A DNA stretch of 23,067 nucleotides, taken from Pseudomonadota bacterium. Its GTDB lineage: Bacteria > Pseudomonadota > Gammaproteobacteria > Burkholderiales > Gallionellaceae. The stretch covers positions 1 to 23,067 of the forward strand of contig JAJXWG010000005.1 in the NCBI GenBank assembly GCA_021781695.1. Reading direction: 5' to 3'. The first letter of the stretch is position 1; each line of letters opens with the position of its first letter. Made by a program: the position numbers and the translations under genes. The notes under the pieces are model-generated. The model saw only the letters and a program-made list of their open reading frames with translations, was not told the origin of the DNA and did no database searches. Shown here in pieces: positions 14,294 to 22,762 of the stretch.

Positions 14294-15676
14294 ATGGGAT
14301 ACATGGTGAATCACTGGATGACGTTTCACGGTCTGATCGCGATGGCGGGACTGGCCGTTTATGTATCCTCTTCGCACACCCTGCATCTGCGCCGCCATCC
14401 TTCGGCTGCCATCGCCTGGGTCGTTTCGCTTGTGCTTCTGCCTTATCTGGCGCTGCCGCTATACCTTGTGTTCGGCAGCCGCAAGGTGGGCAACCACAGG
14501 GCGGCAAGACATGATGTGGCAATCAGGAATGACGGGCCATCTACGCTGAGCTCGCAAACGCAGCAGCTCGCAGCTGTGATGGCGTTGCCGGAAGCAACAT
14601 CATATCGTGAGCTTTCCGTTCACGAGGACGGCAGGCAGGCGCAGCAAGCCTTGCGCAGCATGATAGAAAGTGCGAAACGCAGCATCGATGTCTGCACTTT
14701 CATCTTTGCGCATGACATCCTGGGCGAGGAAATCGCATCGCTTCTGAAGAAAAAGGCGCAGGCGGGCGTCAAAGTGAGGCTGCTTGTCGACGGTGTGGGC
14801 GCTTATCTTGGCGCGCGCACCAACTTTTCGAGGCTTGTTCAATCGGGCATTGAAGTGTTGTTGTTCGTGCCGCCATTGCGATCGTCGCGGCGGGGGCGCA
14901 CCAATCTGCGCAATCACCGCAAGATGGCCATCGCGGATGGCATGCATCTCTGGTGCGGAGGAAGGAACCTTGCGGCGGATTATTTTGAGGGCGATGCGGC
15001 CGCACCATGGGTTGATCTTTCTTTCGACCTGCAGGGCAGGCTCGCCTGGCAGGCAGAGCAGCAGTTCGAACAGGACTGGAGATTTGCAGCGGGCAGCGCG
15101 CATCAACGCGCCGAAGCTAAAGAGGGTTCGCCGCCCGAGCCTGCTGCAGCTCAGTTGATCGTCAGCGGCCCCGATCAGACCGACGATACGCTGTATACGC
15201 TTCTGGTCTCGGGTTTTTTCAATGCACGCAAATCCATCCTGGCTGTCAGCCCCTATTTCGTTCCCGACCCCACGCTCTTGATGTCGCTGACGTTTGCCGC
15301 CAGAAGGGGGGTTGAGGTCGATCTGCTTTTGCCAAGGAAATCCAATCATCGCCTTGCGGATATCGCCAGACACCGCGCTTTGCGCGAGCTCACAGCGGCA
15401 GGTGCGCGCGTGCGGTTTTTGCCTGCGATGATACATGCGAAGGCGGTGGTGATCGACGAGGAAGTCGCATTCGTGGGTTCGGCCAATCTGGATCAGCGCA
15501 GTCTGTTTCTGAACTATGAAATGATGATAGCGTTCTATGCGGTAAACGATGTGCATCGTTTTTCGGCATGGATATCCCGACAGATGGAGAAGGCAGTTCC
15601 ATATCGCGCGAGAAGGCCAAAAATCTGGCAGGAAATCGCCGAAGGCATGCTGTTGTGGCTTGCTTTTCAGCTTTGA
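14294..15676 (+). CDS. Cardiolipin synthase-like phospholipase D family protein
   Basis: A membrane-anchored phospholipase D superfamily enzyme of about 460 residues, probably joining two phosphatidylglycerols into cardiolipin. Two hydrophobic helices (about 10-28 and 37-60) are followed by two catalytic HKD motifs: His208-Lys210-Asp215 in NHRKMAIADG, followed by GGRN, and His381-Lys383-Asp388 in IHAKAVVIDE, followed by GSANLDQRS. This two-helix plus two-HKD plan is that of bacterial ClsA/ClsB proteins. Two nearby starts are possible, ATG 14294 and ATG 14303. Neither has a strong ribosome site (CAGGGCAGCC lies about 11 bases before the first), so the N-terminus is uncertain by three residues. 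Other PLD-type transferases share these motifs, so the exact product is likely rather than certain. Cardiolipin changes accompany membrane stress, which fits the neighbouring proton-pump and HdeA genes (inference). Confidence 0.85.
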   Translation: MGYMVNHWMTFHGLIAMAGLAVYVSSSHTLHLRRHPSAAIAWVVSLVLLPYLALPLYLVFGSRKVGNHRAARHDVAIRNDGPSTLSSQTQQLAAVMALPEATSYRELSVHEDGRQAQQALRSMIESAKRSIDVCTFIFAHDILGEEIASLLKKKAQAGVKVRLLVDGVGAYLGARTNFSRLVQSGIEVLLFVPPLRSSRRGRTNLRNHRKMAIADGMHLWCGGRNLAADYFEGDAAAPWVDLSFDLQGRLAWQAEQQFEQDWRFAAGSAHQRAEAKEGSPPEPAAAQLIVSGPDQTDDTLYTLLVSGFFNARKSILAVSPYFVPDPTLLMSLTFAARRGVEVDLLLPRKSNHRLADIARHRALRELTAAGARVRFLPAMIHAKAVVIDEEVAFVGSANLDQRSLFLNYEMMIAFYAVNDVHRFSAWISRQMEKAVPYRARRPKIWQEIAEGMLLWLAFQL

Positions 15677-15701
15677 GGGAATTCCTCGATAGAGTCTGTT
15701 C

Positions 15702-15732
15702 TTGAATGCCGGCTGTCGAAATGCGGGATAAT
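15702..15732 (+). promoter_or_regulatory. Weak candidate sigma70 promoter before chrA
   Basis: TTGAAT (15702-15707) and GATAAT (15727-15732) are spaced by 19 bases, slightly long. If real, transcription would begin near 15739, which would favour ATG 15766 over the upstream ATGs of chrA. Little supports it beyond the -10 match. Confidence 0.25.
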
Positions 15733-16974
15733 GACTGCTTTGAATCACGATCTCCGTCATCATTCATGAAGGCAGCGGAAACAACAATCATACTTGAACA
15801 CAGGGAAGGCGCATGGGAGATATTTCTGGTCTTCCTGCGCCTGGGTTTGACCTCTTTTGGCGGACCCATTGCGCATCTTGGCTATTTCCGCGATGAGTTC
15901 GTCACGCGGCGGCAGTGGCTTGCCGAGAAAAGTTATGCCGACCTGGTTGCGTTCTGCCAGTTTCTGCCTGGGCCTGCCAGCAGCCAGGCAGGCATGGCGC
16001 TGGGTCTGGCACGAGCCGGATATGGAGGCGCACTCGCAGCCTGGGCTGGCTTCACGCTGCCCTCGGCCATTGCGATGATCCTGTTTGCGCAAGGCCTTGC
16101 AAACCATCGCGATGTGCTTTCATCGGGTGTGCTGCACGGTTTGAAGATTGTCGCCGTTGCGGTCGTGGCGCAGGCGGTGTGGGGGATGGCTGTAAATTTC
16201 TGCAAGGATGCGTTGCGCGTCACCATCGCGGTGCTTGCCGCCTGTGCCGTCCTCCTGGCGCCCTCGGCTCTCGCGCAGATAGGCGTGATGGCGATTGCAG
16301 GCCTGGCAGGCTTGCTGCTGTTTTCGCCTGTGCAGGCCGCAGAGCATGAACCGCTGCCGATCACCGTGAGTCATCGCGCAGGGGTTCTTTGGTTGATGCT
16401 GTTCTTTGTTCTGCTGATTGGTCTGCCCATTCTGGCAAAGGAGCTGCCTAGCCATTTCACCGCAGAAGTGGACGTCTTTTATCGCGCAGGATCTCTTGTG
16501 TTTGGCGGCGGACACGTTGTGCTGCCGCTGCTGCAGGCGGCTGTCGTGCCTTCAGGCTGGATAAGCAATGAAACGTTTCTTGCGGGTTACGGTGCGGTGC
16601 AGGCATTGCCGGGTCCATTGTTCACGTTTGCTGCCTTTCTGGGAGGTTCGATGAATACGGCGCCATCAGGCTGGATGGGCGGCATGGCGTGCCTTCTTGC
16701 GATTTTCGCACCGTCTTTTTTGCTCGTCATGGGCGCTTTGCCTGTCTGGGAGAATGTGCGACGCAATGTCCGCACGCAATCGGCCCTTTCCGGCATCAAC
16801 GCCGCTGTCGTCGGCCTCCTGCTCGCGGCGCTCTACCATCCGGTATGGACGAGTACCATACATAGCCCCAGGGATTTCGTGCTGGCGCTGATCTTTCTCG
16901 TTGCACTGATGTTCTGGAAGCTGCCGCCATGGCTCGTGGTCATTGCAAGCGGCGTGGCTGGCTTCTGGTTCTGA
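15706..16974 (+). CDS. chrA: Chromate transporter family protein (two-domain ChrA)
   Basis: An inner-membrane transporter of the CHR family, up to 422 residues with about ten hydrophobic segments. The long form has two homologous halves: the first with FLRLGLTSFGGPIAHLGYF and FCQFLPGPASSQ, the second with FYRAGSLVFGGGHVVLPLL and GAVQALPGPLFTFAAFLGG. The paired FGG and Q.LPGP motifs are diagnostic for the family. Characterised members export chromate driven by the proton gradient and confer chromate resistance; many homologues have never been tested. The start is unsure: ATG 15706 (given here), 15721 and 15766 are all in frame and none has a good ribosome site. Family alignments usually begin shortly before W.IF..FLRLG, which favours 15766. 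The gene follows the cardiolipin synthase by about 30-90 bases. No regulator such as ChrB is nearby. Confidence 0.85.
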   Translation: MPAVEMRDNDCFESRSPSSFMKAAETTIILEHREGAWEIFLVFLRLGLTSFGGPIAHLGYFRDEFVTRRQWLAEKSYADLVAFCQFLPGPASSQAGMALGLARAGYGGALAAWAGFTLPSAIAMILFAQGLANHRDVLSSGVLHGLKIVAVAVVAQAVWGMAVNFCKDALRVTIAVLAACAVLLAPSALAQIGVMAIAGLAGLLLFSPVQAAEHEPLPITVSHRAGVLWLMLFFVLLIGLPILAKELPSHFTAEVDVFYRAGSLVFGGGHVVLPLLQAAVVPSGWISNETFLAGYGAVQALPGPLFTFAAFLGGSMNTAPSGWMGGMACLLAIFAPSFLLVMGALPVWENVRRNVRTQSALSGINAAVVGLLLAALYHPVWTSTIHSPRDFVLALIFLVALMFWKLPPWLVVIASGVAGFWF

Positions 16975-17036
16975 TTTCATGATCGGGGAGGCGGTTGCAG
17001 CATACAATATGGCGATATTTTTGAAGAGGGAGTGTT

Positions 17037-17510
17037 ATGGCAGGATATGACGATCTGATTGTCGAGGCACTGACGCGCGTGAAGGAAATCATGCCCTGGG
17101 ATCTGAGCCGCTCCATGGAAGCAGGAAATAAACCCTTGCTGCTCGATGTGAGAGAGCCATCGGAATTTGCAATGTTGCGCATTCCGGGTTCTCTCAATGC
17201 GCCACGCGGCGTGTTGGAACAGTCCTGCGAATGGGATTACGACGAGACGCTGCCATTGCTTGCATCAGCGCGCGATCAGGACATCGTGGTGATCTGCCGT
17301 TCCGGAAAGCGTTCGGTGCTGGCGGCCGACATGCTGTTACGCATGGGTTACAGCAACGTGGCCTCGCTCAAGACCGGTGTGCGCGGCTGGAACGATTACG
17401 AACAACCGCTGGAAGATGCTGCCGGCAACCTGCTCGATGCGGACAGCGCGGACGAACTTCTGGCACCGAAGCTGCGCCCCGAACAGCGCAAGCCCAAGGT
17501 GCAGCGGTGA
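17037..17510 (+). CDS. Single-domain rhodanese-like sulfurtransferase
   Basis: A 157-residue cytoplasmic protein with one rhodanese domain. Residues from about 17 carry LLLDVREPSEFAMLRIPGSLNAP, the usual DVRE..E...GHI-type opening. The active-site loop CRSGKRS carries Cys87, which would hold the persulphide, followed by A..L...GY.NV..L.GG-like sequence (LKTGVRGWNDYEQPL). The loop size (six residues) is that of sulphur-handling rhodaneses, not of Cdc25-type phosphatases. The last 25 residues are charged and probably unstructured. AGAGGGAG (17025-17032) places the ATG at 17037. The gene stands alone between chrA and rpsT, and its sulphur partner cannot be named from context. Thiosulphate-related or trafficking roles are both possible. 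Confidence 0.88.
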   Translation: MAGYDDLIVEALTRVKEIMPWDLSRSMEAGNKPLLLDVREPSEFAMLRIPGSLNAPRGVLEQSCEWDYDETLPLLASARDQDIVVICRSGKRSVLAADMLLRMGYSNVASLKTGVRGWNDYEQPLEDAAGNLLDADSADELLAPKLRPEQRKPKVQR

Positions 17511-17556
17511 GCTTCTCAGTTGCGCCAGGATGCGCCAACTCCGGCTGCATAAAAAT

Positions 17557-17585
17557 TTGCACAAGTCTGCCAAAGCCAGTAGAAT
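17557..17585 (+). promoter_or_regulatory. Sigma70-type promoter of rpsT
   Basis: TTGCAC (17557-17562) and TAGAAT (17580-17585) are separated by exactly 17 bases, each one or two mismatches from consensus. The start of transcription is expected near 17592, giving a short leader of about 33 bases before the rpsT ATG. This is the best promoter in the window and suits a highly expressed ribosomal gene. Confidence 0.75.
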
Positions 17586-17624
17586 GCTTCCCTTTAGCTA
17601 AGCTGAATCTCAAGGAGTAGTATC

Positions 17625-17888
17625 ATGGCAAATAGCGCACAAGCCCGTAAGCGTGCCCGTCAAGCAGTCAAGCAAAATGCACATAACAGCAGTCTGCGCT
17701 CTGAATTGCGCACGGCGATCAAGAAGGTGATCAAGGCGATCGAGGCGGGCGACAAGGCCGCTGCTCAGTCCGTTTACCAGTCTTCGGTCAGCACCGTGGA
17801 CAGTATCGCAGACAAGAAGATCATACACAAGAACAAGGCGGCGCGTCACAAGAGCCGTTTGTCTGCAGCCATAAAGGCAATGGCTTAA
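17625..17888 (+). CDS. rpsT: 30S ribosomal protein S20
   Basis: An 87-residue, very basic, Ala- and Lys-rich protein that binds 16S rRNA early in small-subunit assembly. The opening MANSAQARKRARQAVKQ, the middle NSSLRSELRTAIKKVIKAI and the ending KNKAARHKSRLSAAIKA are classic S20. The length matches the family. The start is ATG, unlike the UUG used by E. coli rpsT; AAGGAG (17612-17617) is seven bases before it. The gene has its own promoter upstream and a strong terminator downstream, so it is a single-gene transcript. Confidence 0.98.
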   Translation: MANSAQARKRARQAVKQNAHNSSLRSELRTAIKKVIKAIEAGDKAAAQSVYQSSVSTVDSIADKKIIHKNKAARHKSRLSAAIKAMA

Positions 17889-17990
17889 TCGGTTGCACTG
17901 AAAGAACAAGCGGTCTTTCATCGGTCCGTTTTGTTTTTCAGGCTGATCGGGTTGTGGCGGAACGATTGCCGTCATGATTAGCCAGCCGCC

Positions 17991-18024
17991 ATCAAGCCGA
18001 CAGCAATGTCGGCTTGATTGTTTT
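17991..18024 (+). terminator. Strong rho-independent terminator after rpsT
   Basis: ATCAAGCCGACA (17991-18002) pairs perfectly over 12 bases with TGTCGGCTTGAT (18007-18018) around a GCAA tetraloop, then TGTTTT. The hairpin lies about 100 bases after the rpsT stop. The 102 bases between hold no ORF, only a T-rich run (TTTTGTTTTT, near 17929-17938) without a convincing stem. Confidence 0.85.
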
Positions 18025-18031
18025 ATCGGCC

Positions 18032-18060
18032 TTGATCTTGCCCGAATGGTTTGGTTCAAT
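18032..18060 (+). promoter_or_regulatory. Candidate promoter of the arginine gene cluster
   Basis: TTGATC (18032-18037) and TTCAAT (18055-18060) are spaced 17 bases apart, just after the rpsT terminator and 66 bases before argD. A new promoter is needed here, since the terminator isolates the cluster, but the hexamers are only moderate. I see no clear ARG-box palindrome. Confidence 0.35.
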
Positions 18061-18125
18061 ATTGGCTTTCGAGTGGTTTTTTTGACTGAACGGCGGATTG
18101 CGCCGCGTTGACCTTAAGGTGTTGT

Positions 18126-19298
18126 ATGACGCATGTGATGAATACTTATGCCCGCCTGCCTGTCGCGTTCACGCATGGGGAAGGCGCGTGGTTGTGGGAT
18201 GAAGAGGGCAACCGCTATCTGGACGGATTGTCCGGCATTGCGGTGAACACGCTGGGCCATGCTCATCCGCGCTATACCGCAGCGCTCACCAGCCAGATCA
18301 ACAAGTTGATCCATTGCTCCAACGTCTATCGGGTGGAAGGCCAGGAGAGGCTTGCCGACAGGCTGTGCAATCTCTCCGGCATGCAGGAAGTGTTCTTCTG
18401 CAATTCCGGTTGTGAAGCCAACGAGGCCGCAATCAAGCTCGCACGCATGTATGGCCACAAGAAAAACATCGAGACGCCCTCCATCATCGTTATGGAAAAG
18501 GCTTTCCACGGGCGCACGCTGGCAACGCTCTCCGCCACCGGAAATCGCAAGGTGCAGGCAGGCTTCGAGCCGCTGGTCACGGGCTTCGTGCGCGTGCCTT
18601 ACAACGATCTGGAAGCGATCCGCCAGGTGGCACAACACAACGCAAGCGTGGTCGCCGTGCTGGTCGAGCCGGTGCAGGGCGAGGGCGGCATACGCACGCT
18701 TGACATCGCCTACCTGCAAGAACTGCGCAAAATCTGCGACGCACAGAACTGGCTCTTGATGCTGGACGAGGTGCAGTGCGGCATCGGCCGTACAGGCAAG
18801 TGGTTTGCCTATCAGCACACAGGCATCCTGCCCGACGTGATGACGCTCGCCAAAGGCCTGGGTTCCGGCATGCCGATAGGCGCGTGCCTTGCGGCCGGGA
18901 AGGCCACTGGTGCCTTTGGGCCCGGCAATCATGGCTCTACATTTGGCGGCAATCCCCTGGCCTGTACTGCAGGACTCGCCACGCTTGATATCCTGGAGGA
19001 TGACGGGCTGCTCTCGCATGCGGAAAAGCTGGGAAAGTTGATTTGCCGGAACCTGGCGAGCGGCCTCGCGGGCGTCAAGGGTTTGGTGGAAATCCGCGGC
19101 CAGGGACTGATGATAGGTGTGGAGCTCAACAGGCCATGCGGCGATCTGGTGAAGCTTGCGCTGGCGCGTGGCCTTCTGATCAACGTGACCGCAGACAATG
19201 TGATCCGCCTGTTGCCGCCGCTTGTGATGACCGAGGCTGAAGCGCAACAGCTGGTGGACATCCTTTGCCCGCTCATCAAAGAATTTTTGCAAACCTGA
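18126..19298 (+). CDS. argD: Acetylornithine aminotransferase
   Basis: This pyridoxal-phosphate enzyme of arginine (and possibly lysine) biosynthesis transfers an amino group from glutamate to N-acetylglutamate semialdehyde; 390 residues, class III aminotransferase. The start region THVMNTYARLPVAF, GNRYLDGLSGIAVNTLGHAHP, FFCNSGCEANEAAIKLAR, FHGRTLATLSATGN, LDEVQCGIGRTGK and the cofactor lysine in TLAKGLGSGMPIG (Lys243) are all in place. Full length. ATG 18126 has AAGG (18116-18119) six bases before it; ATG 18138 is a shorter alternative. It is the first gene of the arginine run and is followed after only 12 bases by argF. Succinylornithine or GABA transaminases share the fold, but the argF/argG neighbours settle the role. 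Confidence 0.95.
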   Translation: MTHVMNTYARLPVAFTHGEGAWLWDEEGNRYLDGLSGIAVNTLGHAHPRYTAALTSQINKLIHCSNVYRVEGQERLADRLCNLSGMQEVFFCNSGCEANEAAIKLARMYGHKKNIETPSIIVMEKAFHGRTLATLSATGNRKVQAGFEPLVTGFVRVPYNDLEAIRQVAQHNASVVAVLVEPVQGEGGIRTLDIAYLQELRKICDAQNWLLMLDEVQCGIGRTGKWFAYQHTGILPDVMTLAKGLGSGMPIGACLAAGKATGAFGPGNHGSTFGGNPLACTAGLATLDILEDDGLLSHAEKLGKLICRNLASGLAGVKGLVEIRGQGLMIGVELNRPCGDLVKLALARGLLINVTADNVIRLLPPLVMTEAEAQQLVDILCPLIKEFLQT

Positions 19299-19310
19299 TT
19301 GGAACATATC

Positions 19311-20231
19311 ATGGCAGTAAAACATTTCCTGCAATTCAAGGATCTTGACCGCGAGGAACTGGAATACCTGTTTGAGCGCACCCGGATCATCAAGCAAAGA
19401 TACAAGGCCTATCAGCAATACTGGCCGCTGACGGATCGCACGCTGGTGATGATATTCGAGAAGGCCAGCACAAGAACCCGTCTATCCTTCGAAGCCGGCA
19501 TGCAGCAGCTGGGCGGCTCGGCGATCTATCTCAATACGCGCGACTCGCAGCTGGGGCGCGGCGAACCAGTGGAAGACGCAGGCCAGGTCATTTCTCGCAT
19601 GTCCGACATCGTGATGATACGCACCTTCGAACAGTCCATCATCGAGCGCTTCGCGGCGCATTCGCGCGTGCCCGTGATCAACGGGCTGACCAACGAGTAT
19701 CATCCCTGCCAGATACTTGCGGACATCTACACCTATATCGAACAGCGCGGCAGCATACAGGGCAGGACAGTGGCGTGGATAGGCGATTCGAACAACATGT
19801 GCAACACCTGGCTGCAGGCTGCCGAGATTCTGGATTTCAACGTGCATGTCTCTACGCCTCCGGGCTATGAAGTCGAGCCCGAACGCGCGGGCCTCTTTGG
19901 CGAGGGGCACTACGAGGAATTTGCCGACCCGATGGAAGCTGCCAGGGGGGCGGATCTTGTCACCACCGATGTATGGACCAGCATGGGCTTCGAGTCGGAA
20001 AACGAGGAGCGCATGAAAGATTTCGCAGACTGGCAGGTCGATGAAGAGATGATGGCGGTTGCGGCAAAGGACGCATTGTTCATGCATTGTCTGCCGGCGC
20101 ATCGCGGAGAGGAAGTCTCCGCCGGCGTAATAGACGGCCCGCACAGCGTGGTGTGGGACGAGGCGGAGAACCGGCTGCATGTGCAGAAGGCGCTGATGGA
20201 ATATTTACTATTGGGTAAAATTTCCAGTTAA
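19311..20231 (+). CDS. argF: Ornithine carbamoyltransferase
   Basis: This cytosolic enzyme forms citrulline from ornithine and carbamoyl phosphate; 306 residues, full length. The carbamoyl-phosphate site is STRTR (Ser53-Arg57) in FEKASTRTRLSFEAG. HPCQ (131-134) and the ornithine-binding HCLPAHRGEEV loop with Cys260 are intact, and WIGDSNNMCNTW marks the second domain. The biosynthetic (ArgF), not catabolic, role is inferred from argD before and argG after. The start is taken as ATG 19311, giving MAVKHFLQFKDL; the ribosome site is weak (GGAA). An in-frame TTG at 19299 directly after the argD stop would add four residues. Only 15 bases separate its stop from the next small gene. Confidence 0.96.
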   Translation: MAVKHFLQFKDLDREELEYLFERTRIIKQRYKAYQQYWPLTDRTLVMIFEKASTRTRLSFEAGMQQLGGSAIYLNTRDSQLGRGEPVEDAGQVISRMSDIVMIRTFEQSIIERFAAHSRVPVINGLTNEYHPCQILADIYTYIEQRGSIQGRTVAWIGDSNNMCNTWLQAAEILDFNVHVSTPPGYEVEPERAGLFGEGHYEEFADPMEAARGADLVTTDVWTSMGFESENEERMKDFADWQVDEEMMAVAAKDALFMHCLPAHRGEEVSAGVIDGPHSVVWDEAENRLHVQKALMEYLLLGKISS

Positions 20232-20246
20232 CTGCCGAAAGCAATC

Positions 20247-20591
20247 ATGGGCAAGCCTCTGAACATGGAAGATCATCAGAAAGTCACAAGCCGGCTGGCA
20301 GATCACATCCTGCCGACGTCGGCTACGATGGTGGGTGTGTGTGTGACCGTCATCAGCGTGGCGAAGCTGATCCCGAGACACGGCATCAGCCGCCATGCGG
20401 TCGAGCTGTTAGCCTTTGATGGCCTGCTATTCATGGTCAGCGCCACGATGTCGTATTTTTCGATACGCCGCCCGCTGTCTGCGGCAAATTACGAGCGCAT
20501 CGCCGATGTGATCTTTCTGCTGGCGCTGGCGTTGATGGTCGTGGTCGGATTTATCGTTTCATTTGAATTACTTATAGACAAAGCAGGTTGA
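20247..20591 (+). CDS. Small three-helix membrane protein of unknown function
   Basis: A 114-residue protein with no function I can name. After a polar start (MGKPLNMEDHQKVTSRLADH) there are three hydrophobic segments at about residues 21-42 (containing ATMVGVCVTVISVAKLI), 52-74 (LLAFDGLLFMVSATMSYF) and 85-110 (VIFLLALALMVVVGFIVSF), with a basic loop IRRPLSAANYERI between the last two. No catalytic motif is visible. ATG 20247 is used here; ATG 20265 (MEDHQK) is also possible, and neither has a good ribosome site. It is wedged between argF (15 bases) and argG (its TGA is six bases before the argG ATG), so it must be co-transcribed with them. I recall similar LADHILPTSATMVGV-type small proteins in other proteobacteria, not verified. 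Confidence 0.72.
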   Translation: MGKPLNMEDHQKVTSRLADHILPTSATMVGVCVTVISVAKLIPRHGISRHAVELLAFDGLLFMVSATMSYFSIRRPLSAANYERIADVIFLLALALMVVVGFIVSFELLIDKAG

Positions 20592-20596
20592 AAATC

Positions 20597-21826
<1,230 letters not shown>

Positions 21827-21827
21827 C

Positions 21828-22145
21828 ATGACACAATTCAACAACGTCAGCGTAGTCAAGCAGGGCAATGTATTCTTCGATGGCAAATGCGTATCGCACT
21901 CGGTGATGTTTCCGGACGGCACGAAGAAGACCGTCGGCGTGATACTGCCCAGCACCTTGACCTTCAACGTGGGTGTGCCAGAGATCATGGAAATCACCTC
22001 GGGCACCTGCCGCGTGAAAATAGGCGACGAAACAGAGTTCAGGACCTATGCTGCGGGCAGCCAGTTCTCGGTTCCTGCCAACGGAAAATTTGTCATCGAA
22101 GCGGATGAAGTCGTAAACTATGTATGCAGTTTTGGCGATGCCTGA
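21828..22145 (+). CDS. ppnP: Pyrimidine/purine nucleoside phosphorylase, cupin fold (PpnP, DUF1255)
   Basis: A 105-residue small cupin. The PpnP family of E. coli phosphorolyses several nucleosides (adenosine, uridine, guanosine and others) to base and ribose-1-phosphate. Seen: FNNVSVVKQGNVFFDGKCVS at the start, FPDGTKKTVGVILP, then EIMEITSGTCRVKI and a closing FSVPANGKFVIEADE-type strand, all matching the family's conserved core. AAGGGA (21815-21820) is seven bases before ATG 21828. It begins one base past the argG stop, so expression is surely coupled with the arginine cluster. The biochemical reason is not evident, and an in-frame ATG far upstream inside argG is not meaningful. Confidence 0.9.
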   Translation: MTQFNNVSVVKQGNVFFDGKCVSHSVMFPDGTKKTVGVILPSTLTFNVGVPEIMEITSGTCRVKIGDETEFRTYAAGSQFSVPANGKFVIEADEVVNYVCSFGDA

Positions 22146-22195
22146 CCATCGGATTGATCATCTCCGAAACAAACCGTGTTGTGGTTGATTTAAAT

Positions 22196-22228
22196 TTGTC
22201 TGGATTCCCGCTTTTGCGGGAATGACAA
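22196..22228. repeat. dRS3/REP-like palindromic repeat upstream of yajQ
   Basis: ATTCCCGC (22204-22211), TTTT, GCGGGAAT (22216-22223) is a perfect eight-base-pair hairpin that fits the ATTCCC-N8-GGGAAT form described for Neisseria dRS3 repeats; similar REP-type palindromes are common in betaproteobacteria. The flanks TTGTC (22196-22200) and GACAA (22224-22228) also pair, leaving TGG as a bulge, so the whole forms a bulged REP-type hairpin. It sits 18 bases before the yajQ start codon. Only one copy is visible in this window. Confidence 0.7.
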
Positions 22229-22246
22229 GACCGACAGGAGTGCCTG

Positions 22247-22735
22247 ATGCCAAGCTTTGATATCGTATCCGAAGTGGAAAAGACCGAAGTCAAGAACGCG
22301 GTGGAGCAGACCAACAAGGAAGTGTCCACGCGCTTCGACTTCAAGGGCTCCGATGCCCGTGTGGAACAGGCCGAAATGAAGCTCACCGTATGGGCCGACA
22401 ACGAATTTCAGCTCGACCAGGTGCAGGACATCCTGAATGGCAAGCTGGCCAAGCGCGGCGTGGACATCAAGTGTCTCGAGGTCAGCGACAAGGTCGAAAA
22501 GGTCAGCGGCAACAAGGTCAAACGCGACTGCGAAGTGAAAGTCGGCGTGGAAATTGAGCTTGCCAAGAAGATTGTCAAGCACATCAAGGACAGCAAGATG
22601 AAGGTGCAGGCGAGCATACAGGGAGACACTGTGCGGGTCACCGGCAAGAATCGCGACGATCTGCAGGCGGCCATCGCCTTCGTCAAGAAAACCATCACTG
22701 AGTTTCCGCTGCAATACCAGAACTTCCGCGATTGA
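22247..22735 (+). CDS. yajQ: YajQ family cyclic-di-GMP/nucleotide-binding protein
   Basis: A 162-residue cytoplasmic protein of the YajQ (UPF0234, DUF520) family, made of two similar RRM-like alpha/beta domains. The opening MPSFDIVSEVEKTEVKNAVEQ, the STRFDFKGSD motif, CEVKVGVEIELAKKIVKHIK and the ending FVKKTITEFPLQYQNFRD are diagnostic. The length is normal. Xanthomonas homologues bind cyclic-di-GMP and act with a LysR-type regulator; other members bind RNA or nucleotides. No partner regulator is adjacent here. AGGAG (22236-22240) precedes ATG 22247 by six bases. A palindromic repeat lies in its leader and could influence its message. Confidence 0.96.
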   Translation: MPSFDIVSEVEKTEVKNAVEQTNKEVSTRFDFKGSDARVEQAEMKLTVWADNEFQLDQVQDILNGKLAKRGVDIKCLEVSDKVEKVSGNKVKRDCEVKVGVEIELAKKIVKHIKDSKMKVQASIQGDTVRVTGKNRDDLQAAIAFVKKTITEFPLQYQNFRD

Positions 22736-22762
22736 CGTTGATCGCAGAACCGGGAGGAAATC

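Noticed and set aside
17900..17940. T-rich run after rpsT as a first terminator
   Set aside because: TTTTGTTTTT is present, but I could not find a stable stem directly before it. The perfect hairpin at 17991-18024 is much better.
18114..19418. Long antisense open frame (434 codons) opposite argD
   Set aside because: A shadow of argD with low-complexity composition, no ribosome site and no family resemblance.
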